A stretch of DNA of 64,000 nt, taken from positions 94,501 to 158,500 of the forward strand of contig CALYLW010001088.1 in the NCBI GenBank assembly GCA_944989445.1, read 5' to 3'. Of this stretch, positions 23,125 to 35,843 are shown piece by piece (position 1 is the stretch's first letter; each line of letters begins with the position of its first letter). The stretch comes from Ampullaceana balthica. Lineage: Eukaryota; Mollusca; Gastropoda; Lymnaeidae. The notes beneath the pieces were generated by a model. That model had not been told where the DNA came from. It saw only the letters and a program-made list of their open reading frames with translations, and searched no databases. A program made the translations under genes and the position numbers.

Positions 23125-23642
23125 ACTAAATATATTTTTTATTACTATCATAAGTATTAAGATTTATACTATGCTAATTAAAATGTAGGAAAACAAAAAA
23201 ATTGGTACAAAATCCTAGTCATATACATGTACTTAAAAAATTTTTTTTAATGAATCTAAATACTGAAATTTCACAAACTAAAACAGCACTAAAAAAATGA
23301 TAATTGTATTTTTTTATTTCTCAAAATTTAAACAACAAGAATGTAATTAATAATACCACAAATAATAATTTAAAATAATCTTTGCAATTGCAATACAAGA
23401 CTGTTTTAAAATAACATGCATTTAGTGTTTCATTTAGAATAATTATCAAAGTGACTGCAAATTTCTACTTTATATCAAATATTAATTCGTTGATAATGTC
23501 CTAAGCTGTGACAAACACATGTGAACGAAAAAAATTTAAAAGTTCATATTTTAGTTATCTTTAAAGAAACATCCTGTGAATGAAATAATCATGGCCAGCC
23601 ATTGCACCCGTCATGCCATTTTATTTTCACAATCTCTCAATC
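23125..23642 (-). other. 3' UTR / 3' flank of the YWTD gene
   Basis: Non-coding sequence after the TAA at 23643-23645. Its extent is inferred from co-duplication with the coding end in the copy at 17089-17687. The block at about 23397-23640 is missing from that copy. Confidence 0.5.
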
Positions 23643-26600
23643 TTAAGATAAACACCTTTTTTTAAAGTTGTCGCTGTCTTCCTTATCCTCCAGTCTGTAG
23701 GACAAGGCTTTGCACTGCTCTGCATTAGTCTTCCACTCATAGCCTATAAACTTCTCAAGCCTTGCGCCCCATCCAACCACAACGACGCCTTCTCCTGCAG
23801 TTTTGGCAGACGGGGTCCCGCCTTTACCGACAGTCACCTCAATTTGTTGCTGCGGTGAAACCTGAATCAAACCTCTGGCATATCCCCCTCCTCCCCCGCC
23901 ACCACCTCCAAAGAGACCTGTAGCACCACCACCATAGTTGTCAGCGGCTCCTGGCTGTCCAGAAGGTTTACTGCCAGCACCCCCACAGCCCCCTCGCCTG
24001 GTAAAACATCTGGAACAGGATGGCATCACGCCACCAGCCCCACAAAATAAGCAAGTTGTCTGCCCAAGTTGACAGGTGCTGGGAGACTGAGTTTGCCCAG
24101 CAGCGCCCCCACCAAGACATCCAGATGTCAAATTTCCATCTCCACCAAACAATGTCCTGCCAATGCCACCTCTGCCACCTAAAAAAAGTATTTTCAAAAT
24201 GTATTAAAAATCTAACAACGCATTCGGCTATCTGAACATGGGAAATAAGACAAAGGGACATCAGCAATATTATTTAAAACTAACATCAAATAATTGTTAA
24301 TAGTTCTAGTAAGGTTCTGAGATGAAATAATTAATTTTAATAATAAACTACCTTCACTCAAAGATCCTCCTTGTCCGCCATAAGCTCTAAGGTAGTTCCC
24401 AAACTTTGAGATCCCTCCCATTCCAGCACGTTCTCCAGATTTGATGAGTTCCTTATCACAAGCGTCGAAACCCCCACCGCCACCACCAATAACGACAACA
24501 TCAACACTGAAAACATCCCGAGGAACAACAAACTGAGCAGATTCACTGAAAATGATGTAGCCACGTCTCGTAGTTCCATGTATATTGTATCGAACAGCTG
24601 ACAGAGAAAAAAAAAGAATAGATGATGTTCAAATTTAGATGAAAACTTTGTATTGTTTAGGAATTCCCACAGCTTGAAATCATTATTTTAGATGATAATT
24701 TCATAAATAAATATACCCTCTGTAATTTCAGTAGTTCTCAGAAGCCAGTATCCCATTATAATTGAGAAAACTTATGTCAAGGGATGAAGTGGGGATAGAA
24801 AAATAGTTTAACATAGATTTACAGGGGATTTTACTTGCAAAATAAACAAAAATACAATCTGGCAGCTACAAATATTCCAATAAATTTTAAGAAATTTTAA
24901 GTTTGTTCAGTGGTGAAGTATTTGTATTTCAAAGGAGAAGAGTTGTCATTATATTGTCTCATCTAAGAAAACTTTAGATTTAAACGTTTCATGATAATTT
25001 TGCATTTTTTAAGCAGCTTTTCTAAATATAATCTACTGGATGCCCTAAAATCTATATATATTTTTTTTTGGAAAGGTAAACATTTTTATACAAAATTATT
25101 AAAATATATTCATTTTACTCACTCGATACACAAATATCAGACGAGTTCCATTGTCCATCAAAACATTCCCTTGCTTCATTCATCTTTTTTGTTTTGTTGA
25201 GGTTAAACCCTGGGTCACAATGTACACTTATAATGCGTCCTTGCTGAGCAAATGTGCCTGTGCGGCCACCTCTGACATATCCATTAACTTGATGCTTGAT
25301 TAGACATAAACCTTGAGAGACAAAAAATTAAATATAGAGATCATTTCTGTTACTTGTGGTTTAATTATTTACCTTCACTATAAAGGCATTGTTGCACTTT
25401 AACATCATATATTAACATTATATTTATTTTAAAATATTTTTTAAACATGGTTTTAATTAGTTATGTTAAAAAATAAACATGATTTATCAAAGTTTTTTTT
25501 TCTTTGTTTCTTGATCTTGACTTAATTAGATCAAATATAAAAAAAATGTTTTTAAAAATTCTAAAAAATTTAACAGTTTTTTTTAAAATATACTTCTTAG
25601 AATGTCATCCTCATCTTAATCATTTTTGGCACTACATCCCATGTGGTAACTTGACCTGCTCAATCACTCTCATTAAAGCTGATCCATGGCCTTTTGTTTT
25701 CATGCCCAGACCACTAGCAGCTGTAAGCTTTTCTCAATCGAATTCAACAATCTGTTTCTACAGTTAGCTTTAAACTTGGTGGTTTCTGTCTATATACTGT
25801 TTTTGCTGCCCAACAGGTTGGCATTTTTTCAGATGACCTGCCCATGGCAGTCTGAAGTTTTTAATTACAGAGACTATGGGTGGGTCTTCAAACAATATAA
25901 ATCGTAGTTCATGAGACCCTCCAAAACAATTTTCTAAAAATGTGCAGACATTTTTCTTATAAAAATGACTTACATATGTGCTAAGAAACTAATTTATATT
26001 TCTTTTTGTTTGTCCTGTGCCTATACACACCCTACACCTCTTCATAATTTTTCAAATTATTTCTTTTTTAAATTGGTGTGGTAGAAAAAACACCAAAAAA
26101 TGTAATTCCATTTTAATCAATAAATCTTATTTTTTATAAACAGATTTTTTTTAAATGAAGGAAAACAGCCATAATTGAAGCTAAATGTATGCATAAATAA
26201 CACACTGTCCAATGAACACAACTAAATCTTACCAATTCTTTGTGCTAGACTGTGAATAACAACAGAAGCATCATTGCATTGACTGTTGTGGTCACTGTCA
26301 TCATTTAGCCGACATAAACAAACTGAATGGTTGTTAGGTTTGGGTACCCAGATTCCCTTACAGTCGTCATCTTGTGGTAAAGGTTCATTTATATCATCTT
26401 GAAAAACAGAAATAACAAATCCATTTTATTGTCATCTAGACACACACAAAATTCATAAATATTAACTAAATTTACTTGACTTCTCATGCAGTCAGAAAAT
26501 GAAGGTACCAACAGAACAACATAGTTTTTTTCTTCTAAATTTTTATATAGCAAATTACTTATTGAAAAATTAGAATACAATTTTTGTATAAAAATGTATG

Positions 26601-29600
26601 ATTGTAAGCTTAGAAAAAAAAACTATAAAAATATCGTTTTGAGTTATATATTAAAAGAAATTTTTTTTAAATTAGATTATCTTTTTATATTTAAATGATG
26701 CATAATCAGTAGTATAATTTAGAGGTACCCAAATAAAAATGTATCATAAATGTTATTTTTAAAACTTACATAGATTATAGAAATGTAATCCTGCTAAATA
26801 ATTCAGTGTTGGAAACCCAGCATTAGTTATAAATGAAGAGTTGTTCATAGGAAATCTAATGATGATTGAAAGAGTTCAAGGGTAAAATGATGTATGCTTT
26901 TAAAATTTATCACATCTTTAAAATATTATTTAATTATTCTACTCTTTTAAATTTAACAAACAGTTAACCAAATTTACGGCGGTTAATCCATTCCAGACTT
27001 TACAGCAATGGGTGAATTTCTGCAAAGTAGTACTATTTATAAATCTTATTTTTTTGTAGTTAGACCATAGAGAACCTGATTATGAACCTGACCCTGATTA
27101 TAACACCTTTAATCAACATTGACATGAAATAACACCATTAATTCACTATTACACTCGTATCACCAATATATAATAACAAACAAAAGAAGTATTAATAAGA
27201 CATATTAAACTTTATAAATATCATTAAACTATTGTATATTTAATTCCACACTTTTTAATGAATATGCAGTATTTGAAAAAAGCCTGATAGAGTGAAGCCC
27301 AAAATTCAAAGCACGAGGTGGTAAAGGGTCGAATATATGTAAATTGAAACTAAAACACTATTATTTTGAATCTTGTGAGATGTGCAACTGTATCCTGCTT
27401 CTGGAGTTCACTCAATATTTTTTTTGTTTAACTTTAAAATATTTTTTGGTCAAAAAAATTTGAGAACTTGGAGTTCACTTCTTCCAATAAGTTCTAAAGA
27501 CATCAACTTTGTCCTTATGAGGCTACCCCAATGGTGGTGAAATGTCTAGGGCTTGAGGAACTGTGGTAGCTTAAGTCACCTTTTGCATAAACTTTCACAT
27601 TTCTTCTGGTATCTCCCATTTGAGGTTTCTTGTGTTGTCGTTTGAACTTATATATTAAGCCTCCATGTTTTTAGAATGATGTATTTTTACTGCCTGTCTT
27701 TTTTTTCTTCTTTATTTGATTAAAAAATTATTTTAAGTTAATAAATCATTTTTAAAATAAAACATGTAAAACTTCCAATGCAAAACAAAATTGATAAATT
27801 TAAAAAATAACCTTTGTATGGCTCGTTTTAAATGATCAGTATAAAACAAATCATCATTTATCACCAATACATCCTGAGGAAGTGCATCACTTGAGAGCTC
27901 AACAATGGTTTCAGTGGCAACCAAATCATTGTTGTATAATCTTTCAGAAAGTTGTTTGTCTTTGAAATTTGCTTTGAATATGGAGTGATGTTCTGAGTCA
28001 GCCCAAATAATTTCTGCAATCATTAAAAAAAATTGTTTTATTTTCTTCTTTAAAACTAAAAACATAACTTTCAACAGTATATTTTCTATAGTATGAATAT
28101 GAGATTGATAGTAGGCTCATTTTATTATTATATTCTTTAATATTTAAATGAATATGTGCCATTAATTATTGGTAAGCCAACCTTCTTTGTGTATAGTTAT
28201 GCCTACTGGCTTTCCTTGGTACTTGAAGATCTCAACTAGATTAGATCCATCCATATCAGCTTGTAAGATAGCTGCTGTGTACATTACAGTTTCACTGACA
28301 AGCTCAGGGTCTTTGGCAACTGCTGTTAGGTAGATACTTCTGAAAATATTAAAATTTAACACACAAAAATTCGTATCTCTCAGCAAAATGAAATATGTTG
28401 CTCTTATTAAAGTATGGAACTTAAAATAGAATACTTGAATATGTTCCCTTTTTAAAACCTTTTGAACATGTTTAAACATTGAACAACACTCAACAAAAGT
28501 AATTTAAGATTAATAATATATCTGTAACCTATATTGCAAAATGTATTTAAAATAAACTAAATAATTTACTTTGCTTTTTTTAAATTTAAATACATGAATT
28601 GAAACAAGAAATATATTTTTTAATCAGTGCCAATTCTAGGGAAGTTAATTCATGAACATTCATTAAAATTAAATACCTTTTACTTTCATCAATTGTGAAA
28701 TGTCCAATTATCCAGCTGGGGCTTTTTATTATTTGACAGAAAACATTTGTATTTAAACTCATTATCAGAATTTCACCAGAGGATGATAATAAATACAACA
28801 ATCTTGCACGTGAAGCAATGTTTATTTTTGTTATATCTGTAAGGTTATTAAACAAGTTATGTTACACTTTAAAAACAATGCATTATTTTAATTATGTACC
28901 TAAGTTAAACATTTTATGAAACTATAGCAATGTAAATGCAACATTTATTACATGTATGTTGAATGATATAAACTGTATGTACATGTAAAGTTATATGCTT
29001 TAAACTTTAATTCATCCTTGAGAAAATGCAATTATGGTTTTTAATTAATTTTTTTTAATAAAGAAAAACATTGTTTTTTATTAAAAGAATATAAGAATTA
29101 CAGTACTCTAATTTATATTACTTTTTATTTTTTTAAATTACAGATAATATTTATTAAAATCCTTACTAAACAACTTATCCCAAGCAAAAACAACAGCTTT
29201 TTGGGAACCATTTACAAAGATAGAATATATTATTTTATCAATTGGGTCTGCCCAGTAAATCTGAAATAGAATTTTTTTAATAGAACACAGCTTTAAAACT
29301 GCCAAAATCAAACACCTTTCACTGCCCATGATTAGCATCAAATATTCAAAATAACATCTATATGAAATAAGATGTAGACTTAGTAAATATTTAAGAAATT
29401 GGATAAAATGTTTGATAATTAATATTGAAGCAATAACTAGACCGTTTAAGTAGCAAATACCTAGCCTCTTAAGAAAGTTATAAATCTAGAAATTACACAA
29501 ATTTTAGGTAAAATATTGAGTAAAAATGATGAAATTTATAATAGAGTAGAAAAAATATACTTCAAAGACACGCTAAAAATAAAATGGTGAAGGAATGAAA

Positions 29601-32600
29601 TAAAAACAATAAAATTTCTAATGATGGTACCTGCTGTTCATTGATGTCAAGAGCAATATCTGTGGCATGAATGTTCACAGTGAGGGGAAAAGTGTAGTAA
29701 TCAGGTAGTAGAAGAAATTGGCGATAAAGCTGGCCACTTTGAAGGTCACAGAATATGAGAAAATAATCATTTGTTATTCCTGGGGAAGGATCACTGAGTC
29801 AATGAGAATATCAAAAGTGTAGATGTAATAATAAAATTTTAATAGCACTTAATTTTATACAAATATATTCTTGTATAATTTGAGATACGTTTAAATTTAA
29901 GTTAAAAATATTACACTTTTTTTTTCAATTTATATATAGCAGAGTGATGGCAAGACAATACAAACAATACTGATCTAAGTAATCAGTGAATACAATACAG
30001 GTCATGAGGACTATAGTTGATTAACGTTTATTTGGTTGACTAATTCTCTTTATCAGGAAGACATGTTACTTCTTCTTCTTCTACATATTCTTTTGAGCCT
30101 TTGAGATGCTGACCATAAAATTTCATTGGACTTGTCATAATATAAATACATTTTTTACTGTCAGTACCCCCATGCCCTGGGGCACACTGCCAAATATAAT
30201 TTTTTTATTTATTGTATAATTTTGCAAATTTTATTTCAGGAAATTAAATTATGTTAAATATAATATTACCAGTAGTTTTTGTTTTCACCTTAAAATATGT
30301 AAACCATTATTTCTGGTTTCACATGAACTATTGGTTGAATATAAAGACTTAATTATAATAAAGCATTAGTATATTTCAACTGAATTTTATAAATAAGTTT
30401 TAAAACAAAACTCTTCTCAATTAAATTATTGTTTACTGTAATCTGTTAGAAGAAAGAAATGATTTTTTTTTAAATTTAATGTGTGCCTTTCCCAAACTCA
30501 TTTAAATTATTTAAGTAATCTGTTATTTCTTTTATTCATAACATAAATTAAATAGTTGTTCATGTACCTTTTATGCAGTCTCCGTTGGGTTTTAACCAGT
30601 AACCAACTGTGCAGGCACATTGGAATTCTATTCTTGACTGCAAACAAAGCTGTGAACATTTTTTTTTGTCTCCCTAACATCCTTTTTCCTTTCCTTTTTT
30701 TATTTTGGATTCTGCGTTTACTTCTACTCATTGCTGTTGTGAAATTGCTTGAAATACTGAAACCTTCAAACTCATCATGACTACAAGGATCTTAAAAAGA
30801 ATCATAATAGAATATTTAAATATATCTATTTTCAACTTAAAATTAAATTTTTGTATTTTCATCACTCAGTCACAATTTATATATCATTTTATGTTTATGT
30901 AAATTATTTTGGGTATTTATAAAAAAGCAACAATTTGAAATTAGCCAGACAATTTAAAAAATGCTGACAAGTTTTTTAAAAAGCTAATAATAAAATAACT
31001 ATTTTAATGTTAGCTGAACCTTAATAAGTTTTTAAAAGACTGTATTGATTTTGATTCTATATTAAAAAACAAAATTTTTCACTAAAGAACTATTTTTAAA
31101 AACTTATAAAAAAATTGTACTTTTTTTAAAAAGTGTGGTTGGGATGTTGCAGGCAGATAAAAAGGATGATGGACCTATTTATACCAACCTATGTCCTCCA
31201 CTTGTTTTGAGGCATGGTAATAAACAACATCACTGAAGTAGATACTTGAAAATTGAGTTGGTGAAGTTATGTTAGATAAGGGCATGTCTGTGTTAACATC
31301 AGCAGCCTTCACCCCTCCTATTAAATCAGTCCATACAATATAATCCTGGAAATTAAAAATACAATGTATTAAGAAAAACATACTTTCAAACAACAAAAAA
31401 ATGTTTTTTTAATAAAAAAAAATTTTAAGTATTTTTACTCATGAAATTTATTATGAGTAGAGCGAATAAAAAATACTTAACAGAAAAATTCAAAATTTAC
31501 ACACATGCATAATATCCATAGATTTCACTGCAGATACTCCCAGGATATCTCTGTTTTTACAGTCCTCATGAATTGTGCCATCAAGAGTAGCACGGCATAA
31601 ATAGGGGCCATCACTCCAGTACAACCTTTAAATTGTTACACACCAATTACAGCTATCATTATTTGTTGTTTTTTAATTCAATAAAAAAAATTTTTATCTA
31701 CATGTGAAAATAAGTAAACTTAAATTTTAAATATTTTTTCTCAGAGGCAATGTTTATTGTACATACAAGTTTCTGTTGACATCAAGGGCCAGTGCATGTG
31801 GATGTTCATGAAAAGCATTTCTCCCAAGAATGACAATCCTGTTACGCCCATCAAGATCGGACCTCTCTATTTTAAATCTATCAAGTGGAGTATCTGACCA
31901 AAACATATACCTGAAGGATGTATCATCAGAGCAAATAATATAACTTTAAGGATAAATAATATTGTATTCCAGTATGATTATGATTAATGCCAAATTTCTT
32001 TTGCACAAATAAATATTTTTTGTTTTATTATGACACAACGAACTATATTTAAACTGTTTCCTATTACATTACTTCTTTTGACTGTGGATAACTAAGTCTT
32101 GCGGATTAGTGACATCATCATAATGAACAGCTTTAGGAAATCGTCCATTTTCTTTTGATACCATAATCCTCTGAAAGCCTCTGTCAGCCCAGTAGAGGTT
32201 TCCAGTTAACCAATCAACAGCCATTCCTGACAACATGGCCACACATTTGAAAGAGTAAATGTTGAAATTCATTTTTATTTGAAAAAAAAATTGCAAGGCA
32301 AATTAAACTTAAATCTTGAATCAAATTGCAAAATGAAGTTTTCCAGTAATCCAACAATAATTTTAAAAAAATAGTTTTATGCTACTTAGATAAGGCAAGG
32401 TTTTGGAAGTAAAAATATTCAATGCACATAAAAGCGTCGGGCGCCCATCACAACTCATTTCTCTTTGCAACTATTCTTTTGCATATAGATAAATATTTCT
32501 AATTAATATGATAGTAGCATGTATAAGATCAAAGTTGTGAACATTTTAATGTTTATTATTATTCATACAAATTTGTATTTATGTTTTGCAGCCTTGTACA

Positions 32601-35600
32601 TGATAGAGAGTTGTGATGAGTGCCCCACGCTTTTATGTGCAGTGGATAGGTTCACGGATTTCACCTGTTATCATAGAAAAATTTTATTTTATTCTTTTTA
32701 GTACTCTTTCTATATGTAAATAAAAGCGTGTCCTCCTTGAAAAAAGATTTTTTTAAAGTATTTTATTTTCTACTTTTTAGTCTCGAAAATTTTTTTAATC
32801 GATTTTTTGACCATATCAATTATAGTGGTAAAAAGATAGACTATTAATATATTCAATAATGATAACTTTTAAAATAAAAATCAACAAAGAGATTAACTTG
32901 CTAAGCTTCTAGGCAAAAAAGCTGACCCATGTTCTAGATCATGATATTACAACCTTAAAGTAATGCAAATCAGAATTTATGTTACGATTTTACTGCAGAA
33001 CTTACCTGTTACTGTTTTCACCCATGTTTTAACAATTTCTGACTGTACTAAGTAAGTTGAATTACTGATCCCCACAGGCAATGCTACTCTGTTAATAGAC
33101 TTAATGAGCTGGTCAGTTTAGTACATTATTAAACACAATGTTTCTTATAGTATAAGGGGGGCGGAAATGGGGAAAATCAACATATAAATGCTATACCCCA
33201 ATGCTTCCTTCTTAACCATTAAGCTACATTTACATTTTCAAACAAATAAATTTTAATATACAATTATTGTCTCTTCTTTTTCGCTTTAGAAGAAGAAGCA
33301 ACTAGCTGAATTTTTTTCATTATCTGGCCTATGCGGTTTATTATGCAAAACGGGTTTCACTGAGTGTGTTGTACTTTGCTTATTAAATTTAATAAGGATA
33401 ATAAGAGGTTATTAAATTCAAAATGTATATTTTTACGTTTTTAGAATACTGTAAAACTGGATAATTAATTTTTTATGACGAAAGAATATGGTCCCTTTAC
33501 TTCCCCCATATTTATTGTTTAACATAAATGCATTAAATTAATTGCATATTTATATTTATTTACCTTTTTATCTTTAGAGAAGTAGAACAGATGTCTTCTT
33601 TTGACATCTATTGCAAGGGATTCAATCCCTTTTTCATGGAGGAAATGGAAAGGGAGATTATCAACATATCCCATGGCAAAGGTTTTAGGGGCAATGAATA
33701 CCCCACTTTTCTCAGCAGCCATAAAAATGACACCTTTACTGGAGAAGTCACTAAGAGCATTGTCATCATGGCTAAATGAAGAGTTAAATTTGGGCAAATC
33801 TGAAAAAAACAAATTAATATTTAAAGAATATTATACTTTTCTGATTGAGGTTCAAAAATTAACATATAGGATAAAAATGATAATGCCAACACACAATACT
33901 GGATACCTGTCATTGGTTGCCTGTCCTCTGCAGCTATACAAAGTCCATGAGGAATCCCTGCCCAATGTTGACGAAGCACTTGGTCGTTTTTTATGTCAAT
34001 AATAACCAGACGGTTGGCTGCAAGGTCGCTAGCGATTAGAAAGTCCTTAAACAAACAAATTAATTTAATCCTTTTAAACTTGTTAAGAAAATTCAAAACA
34101 ATTTTTTTAATATGTTAATAAATTGTGTCTTATTATTTTAATTCATAATATATCTTTATAAATGTGCCACAGCTGAATATCACAAAACACAAAGCGATCA
34201 CACATATGTCAACCCCAAATATTGCCACACCACACCATCCCCCCCCCTCCCAATCATCTCTAAGGTGAAGCCAGCAATTAATATCTCTCCAAACTGCAAA
34301 CTAACTTTAAAGAGATTCACTGCTTTTGGTAGGGTTTTTGTATGACGTCAAAAATCATGACAGTATGTGGTTATAATACATGTAAGGGCATTTATTATTG
34401 ATATATATGTTTGTTATAGCACACAATTATAGACCATATTTTTATATTATGCAATTAAGAGTGTTTACACATTCAATCACCATTTTCTTATAAGTCCAAG
34501 CAATGTACATGTACTTAAATATAATATAAAGCAACCCCTACACTTCTAACCGAATCAGGTAAGTATTTAGTGTTTTTGTCAAGGATATTAACTGTATTCT
34601 GTTTAGGAATATTTTTCCTAATTCTCTTTTCTATTAAATTCTAAATGTTGGGATGCCTATAACTTAATTGCCAAGACATGAGGTGAAGCCTTAAATATCA
34701 CCTGGTGAAAGTCCATGTCATGCAACAAGCTCTCGTAGACAGTGCTGACTCGGACAGGCATACAAGGGAGTTCATCCAGCTGGCATCTGTTGATTACTGA
34801 CAAGCCTGATAGGCGTTCCATCCAGTATAACCTGATATTTGAAGGAGAATTTAACAGAAGAAATCAACTTACAGGAGATGAATTTTGTAAGACATTTCAA
34901 AATTGATATGTGCCAAACATAATAATATAAGGATTTATGAAAGTTGACCTACACAGAAAAGAGCATTGAAATTAATGTCAAGCTTAAATGTGTTTTTATT
35001 ATATTATAATTAACTAATGGGGGCTTTCCATAATGTATGTCACGTTATTTTTTTTTCTTCAGTTTTTTTCACCACTCGAATGTCACAACCTGTCACAAAT
35101 CTTGGGCATCATCCATACATTATGTCACATACTTTTGACTGCAGTTTACCAAAAATCACTCAACTTTGCTGAATTATGTAATAATTTCAAATTACTTGCA
35201 TTTATTTTTTAAAGTAAAAAATGTAAATAATATAAAACAAATTTTTTTAAAAAATATATTTATTTTTTAGTTGATAAAGTTTAGCTTTAAAAACTATGTT
35301 ACTGTTACAGTAAATTACTGCAATTCAATCATGAAGTATAACGTCACTTTACGTCACCAATGAAATTTCACTATCTTAGATCTCCAACCCCTGGTAACGT
35401 GAAGATAGTGAAGTATTTCAAGTTCGGTCCCTTCAGGATTTTTTAAAGAGCAAAGCAAATGAAATTAATGCCATTTATTATTTGCTGTTACCAAACTAAT
35501 CAATATAAAATTCTTATATGTTTGACCAAAAAAAATTTTGGATGATGTTTTAAAGATTTCTTTTATGTGACTATTATAAACTAAATAATTTTTTAAAATT

Positions 35601-35768
35601 AAAATATACCATTAATTGGAACATTTTATATAATATGTATATGGGGCCGTCCATAAAGTACGTCATGCTCCGAGGGGGGGGGGTGTAAGAAAGTGTGACA
35701 CTTTGTGTCAGGGGGGGGGTCAAGCCATGTGTGATGTCACACATTTATTTTTTTATTATTTTTTTCTA

Positions 35769-35843
<75 letters not shown>

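Noticed and set aside
24020..24235. Plus-strand ORF over the Gly-rich exon
   Set aside because: Antisense shadow of the minus-strand coding exon 24178-23643.
33601..34002. Plus-strand 133-codon ORF
   Set aside because: Antisense to two YWTD exons (33799-33564 and 34045-33907) and spans the intron between them without signals.
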